NCBI GenBank assembly: GCA_009668205.1 | Contig: WJYM01000009.1 | Location: 1 to 64,000, forward strand | Length of the DNA: 64,000 bases | Source of the DNA: Enterobacteriaceae bacterium RIT691 | GTDB lineage: Bacteria > Pseudomonadota > Gammaproteobacteria > Enterobacterales > Enterobacteriaceae | Reading direction: 5' to 3' | Shown here: one piece after another, positions 21,459 through 32,075 of the stretch | Layout of the letters: each line of letters opens with the position of its first letter | Position numbering within the stretch: position 1 is the stretch's first letter | The notes under the pieces: model-generated | The model's input: the letters and a program-made list of their open reading frames with translations, nothing else | The model's database searches: none | Told to the model about the DNA's origin: nothing | Translations under genes and position numbers: made by a program

Positions 21459-22880
21459 TTACCCAACCCGCAAACTCCCAATCCCTAACAGCTTCGCTAT
21501 CGCCTCGATTTTATCCCCCACGTGACCCGTGCCGATCGCGCAATGATGCGCCGGGCCGCCTTCGCACCACTGGCGGGTGAATTCCCGCGCCGACAGCGCA
21601 AACCGGTAATGGCTGTTGGTGTTGCCAATATCCAGCACTTCGCACGGCACCGCTTCCCCTTCGGCGTATTGCAGCGTCACGCGGCCATCCCGATGTTCCA
21701 CCACGGATAAAAACGTCACCGGCCCCGGTTTGACCGTCATCTGAATCGACACGCCTTTCCCCGGCTTGCCGTGATAGATAGGCAGTGGCACCAGCCGCAC
21801 TTTCTCTTCGGACATCAGCGGATGCGCCGGACCGTCGTGGCCCCACTGTACGGTGTCCCCGTCAAAATCAATGCCGTAAGGCTCGGAGAACGATCCGCCC
21901 GCCTTCAGCAGGCTGAGGATTTTCATCGCAATCACGTTTTTGATTTCGCATTCGCCTGCCACCGGAATATCGCGCGCGGTCAGCAGCGTATTGCCGAGGA
22001 TCACCGAGGTAATAATATTTTCCTGAACCGAACCAGCCGCACCCTCGTAGTAGTAGGCCATTGCGCCAAGCTGATGTTTCGCCGCCAGTTTATCCAGCGA
22101 AACGGCGGTGGCGATGGCTCGCTGAAGCTCAATTTCTTCGCAGGACGGATCGACATTCAGGGTGCTAAAAACCTGCTCACGCGTCTGCTGCTTTTCCGCT
22201 TCGCTAACGTCGGGCAGCGAAGCCGCCACTTCGCAAATCTCGAGCACTTTAAAGCGCACGCCGAACGTAGCCGACAGATTGGTCATGTCGGAATAGACGT
22301 CATACATGCCGTTGTAATAGTGGCCCAACACGCCGACGTTGGTGCGCTTCAGAGCCTTTACCGCGGCGGTGGCGGCCAGCCAGCTGTCGATTTCCCGCCA
22401 CGCCTGCGGGTCATGCAGGTAGCCCGGCACCAGCGTGTAGCCGATGTTCGCCCGCTGGAACACGTTGACCAACTCCGGCGCGCTACAGGCCTGACAATGC
22501 GCCAGCCATTGCCCGGTGCGTTCGCCGCGATCTTCCCGCTGGTTGATGGTGGCGCAGGGCACTTTTTTCTCCGGCTGGAGCGCCAGAATCATCACCGGCA
22601 CGTTAAGCTGCTGCACCAGCGGCAGCACCGTTGAACTCAGGGCGTAGGTGGTGATGTACAGCACCAGCGCATCAATCTGGCTGTCGGCAAACAGCGTGCT
22701 GGCGTGGTCCATGGTTTGCGGGTTGTCGACCAGGCCCGCGTTGACCACGGTGGCGTCCTGGCGCTGCAACCGGTTTTCCACTTCGCCGAGATAGCCTTCA
22801 AGCTGCTCGCGCAAACCGTGAAACTGTGGCCAGTAGGTATCAAGGCCGATGCCGAATAAACCAACGGTGAACGTTTTCAT
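21459..22880 (-). CDS. L-arabinose/L-fucose isomerase-family protein, orphan
   Basis: A 473-residue cytoplasmic protein resembling the AraA/FucI fold: an N-terminal Rossmann-like half with [15 protein letters not shown], and a C-terminal half carrying likely metal ligands Glu279 (YYYEGAAG), Glu310 (VAGECEIKN), His348 or His353 (WGHDGPAHP) and His445/446 ([10 protein letters not shown]). This spacing resembles the Mn-binding residues of AraA, so aldose-ketose isomerase activity is plausible. No kinase, transporter or regulator for a sugar pathway adjoins it, so the substrate is unknown. It lies between pgi and yjbE, where K-12 has nothing, and is convergent with pgi. A GGATCC-type purine stretch (AGGATCCTATG reverse) precedes the ATG. 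Confidence 0.75.
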   Translation of the reverse strand: MKTFTVGLFGIGLDTYWPQFHGLREQLEGYLGEVENRLQRQDATVVNAGLVDNPQTMDHASTLFADSQIDALVLYITTYALSSTVLPLVQQLNVPVMILALQPEKKVPCATINQREDRGERTGQWLAHCQACSAPELVNVFQRANIGYTLVPGYLHDPQAWREIDSWLAATAAVKALKRTNVGVLGHYYNGMYDVYSDMTNLSATFGVRFKVLEICEVAASLPDVSEAEKQQTREQVFSTLNVDPSCEEIELQRAIATAVSLDKLAAKHQLGAMAYYYEGAAGSVQENIITSVILGNTLLTARDIPVAGECEIKNVIAMKILSLLKAGGSFSEPYGIDFDGDTVQWGHDGPAHPLMSEEKVRLVPLPIYHGKPGKGVSIQMTVKPGPVTFLSVVEHRDGRVTLQYAEGEAVPCEVLDIGNTNSHYRFALSAREFTRQWCEGGPAHHCAIGTGHVGDKIEAIAKLLGIGSLRVG

Positions 22881-23387
22881 AGGATCCTCAGAATGGACGA
22901 CGAAATGCCGTCACTTTACGCAGGAGCCCGTGGCAAAACCTGCGTCTGATGGACATCAAAAACAAGACGGTGGCAGCCCGGTAGAGGAAAGGATTATCCG
23001 GATCGCAGGTTAGGTTAATCGTCGAAAATTATGCTGGCCGCTTACAGAAGAGGGGATTTATTTCCCTTTTAAATTGCAGGGTAATAAGGCTTGTAAGATT
23101 GAACGTCTATTCTGTTCTTCCCGTTCAGGTTATTCCTAAAAAGGTCTGTGACAATTTCTGGATATTTATTATTTTAGGATTATCCGCAGGTCTTTGTTTT
23201 TTAATTTTATGATTTAATTGAGTTTACATGTTTTCACTTTAATGAATTCATCATTTTTTCTCGTTGTCCTAAAACCTCTCCTCTTATTTCCCGCGTCCTA
23301 ATTCGCTGTCCTTAGTTGTGTATACTCGATGGCGCCTGAGGTTTTCAGGTGAATATCCATTCATTCAACCAATGAAGGGAAATAGCA
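22881..23387. promoter_or_regulatory. AT-rich regulatory region upstream of yjbE
   Basis: About 500 bases with no credible gene. It contains the isomerase promoter on one side and the yjbEFGH promoter on the other. TATACT at 23321-23326 is a good -10 candidate 61 bases before yjbE. TCCTAA or its complement TTAGGA occurs repeatedly (about 23134, 23174, 23268, 23296), and TTAGGATTATCC at 23174-23185 is a weak match to the RcsAB box. In E. coli the operon responds to the Rcs phosphorelay, so these are candidate Rcs sites. Confidence 0.5.
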
Positions 23388-23630
23388 ATGAAGAAAATCG
23401 TGTATGGCATTTTTGCCATTTCCGCACTTGCGGCGACCTCTGTTTATGCCGAGCCGGTAGCAACCGGTGAAGCGGCAGGGTCGGCAGCGACGTCGGTATC
23501 AGCAGGAAGCTCTGCTGCAACCAGCGCCAGCGCCGTAAGCTCGGCTGTGGGGGTCGCACTGGCGGCGACCGGTAGTGGTGATGGCTCCAATACTGGAACC
23601 ACGACCACAACCACCACAAGTACCCGTTAA
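23388..23630 (+). CDS. yjbE: Exopolysaccharide operon secreted protein YjbE
   Basis: An 80-residue protein with a signal peptide (about 1-22, [21 protein letters not shown]) and a mature part almost entirely of Ala, Gly, Ser and Thr ([20 protein letters not shown], then a polythreonine run near the C-terminus). It corresponds to E. coli YjbE at the same length, the first gene of an operon for an extracellular polysaccharide. The biochemical role is unknown. AAGGGAAATAGC precedes the ATG. A hairpin after it separates it from yjbF. Confidence 0.93.
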   Translation: MKKIVYGIFAISALAATSVYAEPVATGEAAGSAATSVSAGSSAATSASAVSSAVGVALAATGSGDGSNTGTTTTTTTSTR

Positions 23631-23650
23631 GCACTGCGGGTTATTAATTC

Positions 23651-23672
23651 TAACCACACTTCGGTGTGGTTA
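23651..23672 (+). terminator. Attenuator-type hairpin between yjbE and yjbF
   Basis: TAACCACAC TTCG GTGTGGTTA, a nine-base-pair stem with a UUCG-type loop, followed by TTTCG. The weak T-run suggests partial termination or mRNA stabilisation, giving more yjbE than yjbFGH. Confidence 0.8.
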
Positions 23673-23694
23673 TTTCGCCCCTCGGAGAAGAGTC

Positions 23695-24333
23695 GTGAAG
23701 CGACCCACACTTATTCTGCTTTGTTTATTGCTCCAGGCCTGTTCATCCAGCACGGAAGGCATTGGAAAATCTCTCTGGCACAGTATTTTTGGCTCGCCGG
23801 GCGTGCAGCTTACCGATGACGACATTCAGAACATGCCTTATGCCAGCCAGTATATGCAGCTGAATAATGGCCCACAGCTCTTTGTGGTGCTGGCGTACTC
23901 AGAAAATGGCCAGCAAAAATGGGTGACGCAGGATCAGGCCACGCTGGTCACACAGCACGGCCGCCTGGTGAAAACGCTGTTAGGCGGCGATAACCTGCTG
24001 AGTCTCAGCAATATCGACGACGATCCCCTCGCTAAACCCAATCAAATTGTGGACGGCGCAAGCTGGACACGGACTCAGGGATGGACCGAACACAAACAGG
24101 TTCGCTACGCCACCGTACGTTCTCAATTCCATTGGCAAGGTACCGACACGCTGAAACTGGCAGGCGATTCCACCGTGACCCGCGTACTGGTGGAAGAGGC
24201 CAGCACTGAGCAAGCGAGCTGGGTTAACCGCTTCTGGGTGGACAGCGACGGGCAAATTCGCCAGTCCGAACAGTATCTCGGCGCCGGTTTCTACCCGGTG
24301 AAAACCACCCTGATTAAGGCGGCGAAACCATGA
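23695..24333 (+). CDS. yjbF: Exopolysaccharide operon lipoprotein YjbF
   Basis: Predicted outer-membrane lipoprotein of 212 residues related to group 4 capsule protein GfcB. The signal peptide ends in the lipobox LLLQAC, with the acylated cysteine at residue 15. I start at the GTG at 23695 with GGAGAAG upstream; the open frame runs 120 bases further back into yjbE but without a signal. The mature part resembles YjbF throughout (TDDDIQNMPYASQYMQLNNG, VDGASWTRTQGWTEHKQVRY). It overlaps yjbG by four bases, so translation is probably coupled. Confidence 0.93.
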   Translation: MKRPTLILLCLLLQACSSSTEGIGKSLWHSIFGSPGVQLTDDDIQNMPYASQYMQLNNGPQLFVVLAYSENGQQKWVTQDQATLVTQHGRLVKTLLGGDNLLSLSNIDDDPLAKPNQIVDGASWTRTQGWTEHKQVRYATVRSQFHWQGTDTLKLAGDSTVTRVLVEEASTEQASWVNRFWVDSDGQIRQSEQYLGAGFYPVKTTLIKAAKP

Positions 24334-25070
24334 AAAGCGTCTCCTTCGCCGCGCTACTGGCGCTCATCGTGACACCTCTGACCTTCGCAGCGGGCACGGT
24401 AGACGTCTACATCAACGGCGCAAAAGAACCTAAAACCCTGTCCGATGCCGCTCACCTGGCAGATTTGGTGGCTCAGCCGCGCTTAGCGTTAAGCTGGTGG
24501 CCCGGTGCCGTTATCGCAGAACAGCAGGCGACGGTCATCGCGCAGCAGCAGAAGCAAACCCTGCTGGCAGCGCTGGCCGCTCAGGCTGCCGATGAAAGCG
24601 GGGATGCGGCGGCGGCTATCACCGCACTGCGCCAGCAGGTGCAGTCACTCAACATTACCGGCAGACAGTGGGTCACGCTCGATCCGGACAAGGTCCGCAT
24701 CGGCCGTCGGAGCAATCCTCCGCTGGAAGGCCATTACAGCCTGTGGGTCGGACAGCAGCCGACCACGGTGACAATTTTTGGCCTCGTCAGCCGTCCGGGT
24801 AAAACAGCATTTGTGCCGGGTAAAGACATTGCAAGCTATCTCGATGAGATGAGTCTGTTAAGCGGCGCCGACCGCAGCTACGCCTGGGTCGTTTATCCCG
24901 ATGGCCGTCAACAAAAAGCCCCGGTGGCGTACTGGAACAAACGCCATATCGAACCCATGCCTGGCAGCACGATTTTTGTCGGTTTCGCCGACTCACTTTG
25001 GACGAAAAAGTATGACGAGCTGAACGCCAGACTGCTTCGTACCCTTGCACAGCGGATCCCGGAATCATGA
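24330..25070 (+). CDS. yjbG: Periplasmic GfcC-like protein YjbG
   Basis: A 246-residue protein with a cleavable signal peptide (about 1-20, ending LTFAAG). It belongs to the GfcC family, whose members carry SLBB-like beta-grasp domains and act in polysaccharide export from the periplasm. [28 protein letters not shown] is the most family-like segment. The ATG overlaps the yjbF stop and the stop overlaps the yjbH start (ATGA in both cases), so yjbFGH are translationally linked. Confidence 0.92.
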   Translation: MKSVSFAALLALIVTPLTFAAGTVDVYINGAKEPKTLSDAAHLADLVAQPRLALSWWPGAVIAEQQATVIAQQQKQTLLAALAAQAADESGDAAAAITALRQQVQSLNITGRQWVTLDPDKVRIGRRSNPPLEGHYSLWVGQQPTTVTIFGLVSRPGKTAFVPGKDIASYLDEMSLLSGADRSYAWVVYPDGRQQKAPVAYWNKRHIEPMPGSTIFVGFADSLWTKKYDELNARLLRTLAQRIPES

Positions 25071-27163
25071 AAAAAAGCCATCTTTTCAGCCTGCTCGCGC
25101 TCAGCATCAGTGCGGCCTGTCACGCAGAAACCTATCCGGCACCGATTGGCCCCTCGCAATCTGATTTTGGTGGCGTCGGCCTGCTGCAAACGCCGACGGC
25201 ACGCATGGCGCGGGAAGGGGAGTTAAGCCTCAACTACCGTGATAACGATCAGTACCGCTACTACTCCGCATCGGTGCAACTGTTCCCCTGGCTGGAAACC
25301 ACGCTGCGCTATACCGACGTGCGTACGAAGCAGTACAGCAGCGTCGAGGCTTTCTCTGGCGACCAGACGTACAAAGATAAAGCGTTCGACCTGAAGCTAC
25401 GCCTGTGGGAAGAGAGCTACTGGTTGCCACAGGTGTCTGTGGGCGCACGTGATATCGGCGGTACGGGTCTGTTTGATGCGGAATACGTGGTGGCGAGCAA
25501 GGCCTGGGGGCCATTTGATTTCAGTCTTGGCCTGGGTTGGGGCTACCTGGGCACCAGCGGCAACGTCAAAAATCCGTTCTGCAGCTATGACGAAAAATTC
25601 TGTTATCGAAATAACAGCTACCGCCAGGCGGGCTCGATGGACAGCAGCCAAATGTTCCACGGTCCGGCCTCGATTTTTGGGGGGGTGGAGTATCAAACGC
25701 CCTGGCAGCCGCTGCGCCTGAAGCTGGAGTATGAGGGTAACGATTACAGTCAGGACTTTGCCGGAAAGCTCGACCAAAAGAGCAAGTTTAACGTCGGCGC
25801 CATTTATCGCGTGGCGGATTGGGCCGACGTCAACCTGAGCTATGAGCGCGGCAACACGCTGATGTTCGGCTTTACATTGCGCACTAACTTTAACGATCTG
25901 CGCCCGTCCTACAACGATGCGCCGCGTCCAAAATACCAGCCGGAGCCACAGGATGCGGTTCTGCAACACTCGGTAGTGGCCAACCAACTGACGCTGCTGA
26001 AGTACAACGCCGGGTTCGCCGATCCGAAAATTCAGGTCAAAGGCGATACGCTGTACGTCACGGGCGAGCAGGTGAAATACCGTGATTCACGCGAAGGCAT
26101 CGAACGTGCCAACCGAATCATCATCAACGATTTGCCCGAAGGCGTGCAGACGATCCGCGTGACGGAAAACCGGCTCCATATGCCGCAGGTGACGACGGAA
26201 ACGGACGTTGCGAGTCTTCAGCATCATCTGGAAGGCGAACCGCTGGGCCACGAAACCACATTGGTGCAAAAGCGCGAAACCCCTGTGGTGCCGGATAAAA
26301 CCGAGCAGGGCTGGTATATCGACAAATCGAGCTTCGATTTCCATATCGATCCGGTGCTTAGCCAGTCCATCGGCGGCCCGGAAAGTTTCTATATGTACCA
26401 GTTAGGCGTAATGGCGACGGCCGATTGGTGGGTCACCGATCACCTGCTGACCACCGGCAGTCTGTTTGGCAACATCGCCAACAACTACGACAAATTTAAC
26501 TACACCAATCCGCCAAACGATTCGACGCTCCCGCGCGTGCGTACCCACGTCCGTGATTACGTCGAAAACGACGTCTACGTGAATAACCTGCAGGCCAACT
26601 ACCTCCAGTACCTGGGCAATAATTTCTACGGCCAGGTTTATGGCGGCTATCTGGAAACCATGTATGGCGGCGTAGGCGGCGAAGTGTTGTGGCGTCCGGT
26701 TGACAGCAACTGGGCGTTTGGCCTGGATGCTAACTACGTAAAACAGCGTGACTGGACCAGCTCGTTGGACATGATGAAGTTCACCGATTACAGCGCCAAA
26801 GTGGGCAACCTTACCGCCTACTGGACACCGCCATTTGCGCAGGATGTGCTGATTAAAGCCAGCGTTGGGCAGTATCTGGCGGGCGATAAAGGCGGCACGC
26901 TGGAAGTCTCGAAACACTTCGACAGCGGCGTCGTGGTTGGCGCGTATGCCACCATCACTAATGTCTCAGCGCAGGAATACGGGGAAGGTGATTTCACCAA
27001 AGGCGTATATGTTTCCGTGCCACTGGATCTGTTCTCGTCTGGCCCAACCCGCAGCCGCGCCGCGATTGGCTGGACACCACTGACGCGTGATGGCGGCCAG
27101 CAGCTTGGGCGTAAATTCCAGCTGTATGACATGACCAGCGATAAGAGTTTGAATTTCCGCTGA
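25067..27163 (+). CDS. yjbH: YjbH/GfcD-family outer-membrane exopolysaccharide protein
   Basis: A 698-residue predicted outer-membrane beta-barrel protein. A signal peptide with cysteine near its end ([33 protein letters not shown], residues 13 onward) is followed by repeated aromatic beta-strand segments typical of two barrel regions, and a C-terminus ending in Phe-Arg after a Tyr-Asp-Met strand. Homologue of GfcD, proposed to take part in polysaccharide export across the outer membrane. Last gene of yjbEFGH. The following 250 bases contain a repeat array. Confidence 0.93.
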   Translation: MKKSHLFSLLALSISAACHAETYPAPIGPSQSDFGGVGLLQTPTARMAREGELSLNYRDNDQYRYYSASVQLFPWLETTLRYTDVRTKQYSSVEAFSGDQTYKDKAFDLKLRLWEESYWLPQVSVGARDIGGTGLFDAEYVVASKAWGPFDFSLGLGWGYLGTSGNVKNPFCSYDEKFCYRNNSYRQAGSMDSSQMFHGPASIFGGVEYQTPWQPLRLKLEYEGNDYSQDFAGKLDQKSKFNVGAIYRVADWADVNLSYERGNTLMFGFTLRTNFNDLRPSYNDAPRPKYQPEPQDAVLQHSVVANQLTLLKYNAGFADPKIQVKGDTLYVTGEQVKYRDSREGIERANRIIINDLPEGVQTIRVTENRLHMPQVTTETDVASLQHHLEGEPLGHETTLVQKRETPVVPDKTEQGWYIDKSSFDFHIDPVLSQSIGGPESFYMYQLGVMATADWWVTDHLLTTGSLFGNIANNYDKFNYTNPPNDSTLPRVRTHVRDYVENDVYVNNLQANYLQYLGNNFYGQVYGGYLETMYGGVGGEVLWRPVDSNWAFGLDANYVKQRDWTSSLDMMKFTDYSAKVGNLTAYWTPPFAQDVLIKASVGQYLAGDKGGTLEVSKHFDSGVVVGAYATITNVSAQEYGEGDFTKGVYVSVPLDLFSSGPTRSRAAIGWTPLTRDGGQQLGRKFQLYDMTSDKSLNFR

Positions 27164-27174
27164 TTTGTTTAAGT

Positions 27175-27317
27175 CACCCCCTCACCCCGACCCTCTCCCC
27201 AAAGGGGCGAGGGAGAAAAACCGGCTCCGTCAGTCCCCTCTTCCCTATGGGGCGAGGGAGAAAAATCGGCTCCGTCAGTCCCCTCTCCCCTATGGGGAGA
27301 GGGCTAGGGTGAGGGGA
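27175..27317. repeat. Three-copy array of a CCCTCTCCCC palindromic repeat (variant)
   Basis: Palindromes CCCTCTCCCC-AAA-GGGGCGAGGG, CCCTCTTCCC-TAT-GGGGCGAGGG and CCCTCTCCCC-TAT-GGGGAGAGGG lie about 47 bases apart. The spacers repeat AGAAAAANCGGCTCCGTCAG. The array is bounded by CACCCCCTCACCCCGA on the left and CTAGGGTGAGGGG on the right, so the outer tails are in opposite orientation. It belongs to the same family as 6750-6795 and 21304-21447. Confidence 0.85.
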
Positions 27318-27407
27318 ACGGTTTGCACAAAACATAAACAAAAAATATAGATCTCCGTCACATTTCTGCGTTATACAGGAGGCTCGCCCATGCGAAGGAG
27401 GTGCTGT

Positions 27408-27818
27408 ATGACGTCGCTGATTCGTCCTCGCGTAGAGTTTATCTCCACCGTTTTGCAAACGGTCTTGAATCTGGGTTTGCTCAGTCTTGGCCTGATTCTG
27501 GTGGTCTTTCTTGGCAAAGAAACCCTCCATCTGGCCGACGTGCTGTTCGCCCCGGAACAGACCAGCAAATACGAGCTGGTGGAAGGGCTGGTGGTTTACT
27601 TCCTCTACTTCGAATTTATCGCCCTGATCGTGAAATACTTTCAGTCCGGCTTTCACTTTCCCCTGCGCTACTTCGTATACATCGGGATCACCGCCATCGT
27701 GCGGCTGATCATCGTCGATCACAAATCTCCCCTCGACGTGCTGATCTATTCGGCGGCGATCCTGCTGCTGGTGGTGACGCTGTGGCTGTGTAATTCGAAG
27801 CGGCTACGGCGCGAGTAG
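27408..27818 (+). CDS. psiE: Phosphate-starvation-inducible membrane protein PsiE
   Basis: A 136-residue inner-membrane protein with four hydrophobic helices ([62 protein letters not shown]) and a basic C-terminus. It is nearly identical to E. coli PsiE, whose gene responds to PhoB and CRP; its function is unknown. Of two ATGs I choose 27408, with AAGGAGG six bases before it and the E. coli length. The ATG at 27390 would add six residues and also has an AGGAGG upstream. Its 3' end overlaps the convergent LysR gene by 15 bases. Confidence 0.94.
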   Translation: MTSLIRPRVEFISTVLQTVLNLGLLSLGLILVVFLGKETLHLADVLFAPEQTSKYELVEGLVVYFLYFEFIALIVKYFQSGFHFPLRYFVYIGITAIVRLIIVDHKSPLDVLIYSAAILLLVVTLWLCNSKRLRRE

Positions 27819-28703
27819 GGCTGGTGTCCTGAAGTTCTCATCAAGCATTTTCAAAAAGAGATCCCGGGACGGGCTACTAAATTGCGGGTTCCATGCCACG
27901 CCTATTTGCCACTCTTCCGGGCTTGCAGGGCAGGCCAGCAGGGATACGTTGGCAGGCAGAAAATGGCTGACGGCAGAGGGAAGCAATGCGACTCCATTGT
28001 TGGCAGCGATCAGTGCCAGCAAGGTGTGGATGTCCTCCGCGACGGCATGCGCTTTCGTTTTTATTTTATGGGCGATTAAAAAACTGTTTACCAACCCGGA
28101 TAAACAAGGGGCTTTGGAGGGGCTAACCTGCAATAACTTTTGTGATGATAATAACTTAAAAACATCTGAATCAGAGCGTTGAAGGTTTTTCGATACGGCC
28201 AACATCAATGTTTCAGTTATGAGTAAACGGGAGTGTAGGTCTTCACAAACAGGCAGACGCAGGAAGCCGATATCAAGCTCACCATCAAGAAGCATCTGGC
28301 ATTGAAGTGTAGACGGGAGATCTTTCAGCGAAATATCTATTGCCGGATGTACTTTACTAAAAGCATTCACCAACTCTGGTGCCAGTTGGTAAGAAGAAAT
28401 TCCAAATCCTAAGCTCAATTTTTGAGAAGCAGCATGCCCGATGTTGGAAATATATTTCATAAAATCATTGTGTTGTTTCAGAAAGGTACTGCTGGCTGGA
28501 TAAAGCTGTTTACCTTCCTCCGTAAGCTGCGCGCCATGACGTCCGCGCACAAAAAGGTTTACCCCAATCTTTCTTTCGAGCATCTGGATTTGCTTCGTTA
28601 AGGCCGGTTGGGTCAGGCATAAATCGGCCGCGGCAGCGCGATAATTTCCCTTATCGGCAAGCGTAATAAATGCGCGTATAAGCTTTATATCCATCTCACT
28701 CAT
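27804..28703 (-). CDS. LysR-family transcriptional regulator
   Basis: A 299-residue LysR-type regulator: winged helix-turn-helix at about 5-64 ([32 protein letters not shown]) and a substrate-binding-like effector domain at about 90-295. The specific effector is unknown. It is divergent from a HAD phosphatase gene with about 94 bases between them, the usual arrangement for a LysR regulator and its target. K-12 has xylE at this junction instead. The start is ATG at 28703; an in-frame ATG three codons later is also possible. It overlaps psiE tail to tail. Confidence 0.9.
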   Translation of the reverse strand: MSEMDIKLIRAFITLADKGNYRAAAADLCLTQPALTKQIQMLERKIGVNLFVRGRHGAQLTEEGKQLYPASSTFLKQHNDFMKYISNIGHAASQKLSLGFGISSYQLAPELVNAFSKVHPAIDISLKDLPSTLQCQMLLDGELDIGFLRLPVCEDLHSRLLITETLMLAVSKNLQRSDSDVFKLLSSQKLLQVSPSKAPCLSGLVNSFLIAHKIKTKAHAVAEDIHTLLALIAANNGVALLPSAVSHFLPANVSLLACPASPEEWQIGVAWNPQFSSPSRDLFLKMLDENFRTPALLAP

Positions 28704-28797
28704 TCCGTTCTGTTATCGAACCTGCCTATTTTTTGATTATACATTTTTTTTAGCTCAGGCAAGTATCAAGGCTTATAGGGCTAACAAGGTGAGAAAC

Positions 28798-29493
28798 ATG
28801 AGTAACAACAGAAAAATATCCGCCATATTATTCGATATGGATGGGGTGCTCGTGGATTCCCGGAGCGTGATTGAGAGGGCATGGCGCGAAGCGGCTGGCA
28901 TGTATGGTGTCAGTATCACCGAAGATGACATTCATACTCATATTCACGGACAACCGGGTCCGCACACCATTCGGGCGCTGTTTGGCCATTTGCCTCCCGT
29001 GGATCAGCAGAAAGTACAGACTCACATTATTCATAGCGAAAATACGTCCGAGTGTGTGCCTGTTCCTGGCGTGGCCAAATTTGTCGGCAGATTATCGGCC
29101 GCTGGGATCCCTCTGGGAATTGTGACCAGCGGGTGGCGGTATAAAATCGATCGCGTTATAGCCTCTCTGAATGCGCAATCCTGCTTCTCCGTTATCGTTG
29201 AGCGGGATGATGTTAAGCGCGGAAAACCCTTCCCCGATCCCTATCTGCTTGCGGCTGAACGCCTGGGGCTTCCTCCCGCCGAGACGCTTGTTTTCGAAGA
29301 TGCAAAAAGCGGTGTGACCGCGGCGGTGACTGCGGGCGCTCGCTGCGTGGGTATTGGCGGTGATGAGTTGCTTGCATGTGGTGCAGAATTCGTTGTTCCC
29401 GACTTTTCCGCTATAGAAACATTCACCTATGCGGGGGCACAAACGGTTATTTCGTTTACCCAAGACCACACGCTTTATATAGAAAGAAAATAA
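28798..29493 (+). CDS. HAD-superfamily sugar-phosphatase/phosphoglucomutase-like hydrolase
   Basis: A 231-residue cytoplasmic HAD hydrolase, subfamily I with an alpha-helical cap. Motif I is DMDGVLVDS (nucleophile and acid/base aspartates), motif II the threonine/serine in IVTSGW, motif III the lysine in RGKPFPDPYLLAAERLG, and motif IV VFEDAKSGVTAA. This set is shared by phosphoglycolate phosphatase, sugar-phosphate phosphatases (YniC/HxpB-like) and beta-phosphoglucomutase, so the substrate cannot be assigned. I start at the ATG at 28798, eight bases after AAGG; the in-frame GTG at 28789 overlaps that ribosome site. It is divergent from the LysR gene and convergent with malG. Confidence 0.85.
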   Translation: MSNNRKISAILFDMDGVLVDSRSVIERAWREAAGMYGVSITEDDIHTHIHGQPGPHTIRALFGHLPPVDQQKVQTHIIHSENTSECVPVPGVAKFVGRLSAAGIPLGIVTSGWRYKIDRVIASLNAQSCFSVIVERDDVKRGKPFPDPYLLAAERLGLPPAETLVFEDAKSGVTAAVTAGARCVGIGGDELLACGAEFVVPDFSAIETFTYAGAQTVISFTQDHTLYIERK

Positions 29494-29519
29494 AAAAATG
29501 GCGCTCCGAAGAGCGCCAA
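29492..29519 (-). terminator. Terminator of malEFG
   Basis: On the minus strand TGGCGCTC TTCG GAGCGCCA is followed by seven T and closes the malEFG transcript. The same hairpin, without the T-run, may also serve the HAD gene on the other strand. Confidence 0.88.
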
Positions 29520-29592
29520 ATAACAGTCACAAGTTAGGGTTAAAACACATACATACTGCTGAGGGTTACAGTGGCATACAACGATGAAAATC

Positions 29593-30483
29593 TTATCCTT
29601 TTACCCCGCCGGCGGTGAGGCCATTGACCAGCCAGCGCTGAGCCAGCAGGAACACGACGGTAATCGGAATGGCTGAGAGCACGGCCGCAGCGGCAAAGTC
29701 GCCCCACAGATAGTTCTGCGGGTTGAGATACTGCTGCATGCCCACAGCCAGGGTGTAGCTGTTGACGTCGCGCAGCAGCAGCGAGGCAACCGGGACTTCG
29801 GTGATCGCGGCGATAAACGACAGAATAAAGACTACCGCCAGAATCGGTACCGACAGCGGCAACAGCACAAGGCGGAAGGCCTGCCATGGAGTTGCGCCAT
29901 CCAGCGCCGCCGCTTCTTCCAGCGAGCCGTCGATAGTTTCGAAATAGCCTTTGATGGTCCACACGTGTAGCGCGATACCGCCCATGTAGGCGAAGATCAC
30001 GCCGCCGTGGGTGTTCAGGCCGATAAACGGCACATACTGGCCCAGACGGTCAAACAGGGCATACAGCGCCACCAGAGAAAGCACCGCCGGGAACATCTGG
30101 AAAATCAGCATGCTTTTCAGCAATGTGGCTTTGCCCGGGAACTTCATGCGGGCGAAAGCGTAAGCACAGGTGGTGGAGAGCGCCACGATACCCACGGCGG
30201 TAATGCCTGCAATTTTAATCGAGTTCCAGAGCCACAACAGAACCGGGAACGGCGGTGGCGTGACGCGCCCATCAGCGTGCTCGACGCTAAAGCCCAGCGC
30301 CAGCTTCCAGTGCTCCCAGGAAATTTGATCCGGGATTAGGCTGCCGGTCGCGAAGTTGCCTTCGCGCAGGGAAATCGCCACCACCATCAGCAGGGGGAAC
30401 ATGATCGCGGCGATAAATATCAGCAGCAGCAGGTGCGTGATAAAGAGGCGCATCTTCTGGGATTTCGGTTGAACCATGGCCAT
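29593..30483 (-). CDS. malG: Maltose ABC transporter permease MalG
   Basis: One of the two inner-membrane permeases of the maltose/maltodextrin importer MalEFGK2. The 296 residues equal E. coli MalG, with six hydrophobic helices and the cytoplasmic EAA loop [22 protein letters not shown] that docks onto MalK. AAGGAGGG lies upstream of the ATG. It follows malF by 14 bases and ends the malEFG operon. Confidence 0.98.
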   Translation of the reverse strand: MAMVQPKSQKMRLFITHLLLLIFIAAIMFPLLMVVAISLREGNFATGSLIPDQISWEHWKLALGFSVEHADGRVTPPPFPVLLWLWNSIKIAGITAVGIVALSTTCAYAFARMKFPGKATLLKSMLIFQMFPAVLSLVALYALFDRLGQYVPFIGLNTHGGVIFAYMGGIALHVWTIKGYFETIDGSLEEAAALDGATPWQAFRLVLLPLSVPILAVVFILSFIAAITEVPVASLLLRDVNSYTLAVGMQQYLNPQNYLWGDFAAAAVLSAIPITVVFLLAQRWLVNGLTAGGVKG

Positions 30484-30497
30484 TTCTCGAGCCCTCC

Positions 30498-32042
30498 TTA
30501 GTCAAATTTCATGCGCGTAGCTTTGAGATTGATAATCGCCAGCGCGCCTACCAGCAGGAAGATCAGCGTGGCAATCGCTGCCGCCAGGCCGAAGTCCTGA
30601 CCGCCGCCGCCTTCAAAGGCAATGCGGTAGGTGTAGCTCACCAGTAAATCCGTATAGCCTGCTGGCGTGGTGGTGCCGAGCCTGTCCGGGCCACCGTTGG
30701 TCAACAGCTGAATCAGAACAAAGTTATTAAAATTAAAGGCGAAGCTGGCAATCATCAGCGGCGTCAGCGGCTTGATCAGCAGCGGCAGCGTGATTTTAAA
30801 GAAGTTCTGGAATGGGCCCGCGCCATCCATCGCCGAGGCTTCATACAGATCGTCCGGAATCGCTTTCAGCAGGCCCATGCACAGGATCATCATGTACGGG
30901 TAGCCGAGCCAGGTGTTGACGATGATGATCATCGAACGCGCGGTGGTCGGGTCGCTGAACCAGGCCGGCTTGATGCCAAACAGCGCGCTCAGCATCATAT
31001 TGATCTCACCAAAGCTCTGGTTGAACAGCCCTTTGAAAATCAGAATCGAGATAAACGACGGCACGGCGTAGGGCAGAATCAACAGCACGCGGTAAATCGC
31101 TTTGCCTTTCAGGGATTCCCACTGCACAACGCAGGCCAGTACCATGCCGACCGCCACGGTCAGCAGCACGGTCAGAATAGAGAACACCACCGTCCAGACG
31201 AAAATCGCGAAGAACGGTTTTTGAATGCCTTCGTCGGTAAAGACGCGGGTAAAGTTGTCCCAGCCAATGCTGACGGTGTAGCCCGGGCTCAGCTTTTCAT
31301 CGCCCCAGTTACCGTCGGCGTTGACCGACTGATAGAAACCGATTTGATTGTTAGCACGGTATTTCACGCCGCTTTGGTTGTTGGTCAGCTCGCCGTTTTC
31401 CCCTGCGGTATACAGAGGGCGCGTGCCCGAGAACTGACGCAGAGAGCTCATGATGACTTTGCTGTCATCGGGCAGGATCGCGGTCAGCTGATTCAGCGCC
31501 TGACGATTCTGGGTGATCACACGCAGATTACCGCGCTCGCCTTCCGGCAAGGCATCGGCTTCTTTCAGCGTGATTTTTTGCTCGCCGCCAAGCTTAAAGG
31601 CGTCGGAGACATAATTTTTACCGCTGTCGCCGTCGGTCAGCGCCAGCTTCCACTCATCGCCCGCCGGATACAGGCCAAAGTTAAACGCTTTGCCCGCCTG
31701 ATAGGAGCGGTCCATCAGCACCTGCTGCGCACGTTCTTGCGTCAGTTGGTTGGTGCTGCTGTAGTTGGTAAAGGCAATCGCGATGGTGCAAATCAATGGG
31801 AACAGCACGAACAGGCCCATTCCGGCCATGCCCGGGTAGACGTAACGCCAGGCATAGGCTTTGCGATTGGCGAAGATATAAAGGCCAGCCGAGCTTAAAA
31901 TCAGCGTCATGATGGCAAACAGGTACTCCCCCTGGGCGTACATCAACACAACAAGATAGCCAACCAGCAGGCCCAGCAGTCCAACGACGGACCACTTCAG
32001 CGTTTCGCTTTGCCACCAGTGACTCTTTTTAACGGCATCCAT
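30498..32042 (-). CDS. malF: Maltose ABC transporter permease MalF
   Basis: Larger permease of MalEFGK2, 514 residues, with eight hydrophobic helices. The large periplasmic P2 loop, typical of MalF, covers about residues 92-275. The EAA loop reads [26 protein letters not shown]. The residues lining the maltose site in the C-terminal helices appear as in E. coli. AGGAAG lies upstream of the ATG. A REP pair separates it from malE and probably lowers its expression relative to malE. Confidence 0.98.
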   Translation of the reverse strand: MDAVKKSHWWQSETLKWSVVGLLGLLVGYLVVLMYAQGEYLFAIMTLILSSAGLYIFANRKAYAWRYVYPGMAGMGLFVLFPLICTIAIAFTNYSSTNQLTQERAQQVLMDRSYQAGKAFNFGLYPAGDEWKLALTDGDSGKNYVSDAFKLGGEQKITLKEADALPEGERGNLRVITQNRQALNQLTAILPDDSKVIMSSLRQFSGTRPLYTAGENGELTNNQSGVKYRANNQIGFYQSVNADGNWGDEKLSPGYTVSIGWDNFTRVFTDEGIQKPFFAIFVWTVVFSILTVLLTVAVGMVLACVVQWESLKGKAIYRVLLILPYAVPSFISILIFKGLFNQSFGEINMMLSALFGIKPAWFSDPTTARSMIIIVNTWLGYPYMMILCMGLLKAIPDDLYEASAMDGAGPFQNFFKITLPLLIKPLTPLMIASFAFNFNNFVLIQLLTNGGPDRLGTTTPAGYTDLLVSYTYRIAFEGGGGQDFGLAAAIATLIFLLVGALAIINLKATRMKFD

Positions 32043-32075
32043 GGGGTTCTTCCTCTACAACGGTGGAAACTTAAT

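Noticed and set aside
27175-27317. Possible CRISPR-like array after yjbH
   Set aside because: Same reasons: three copies, near-identical spacers, no cas genes.
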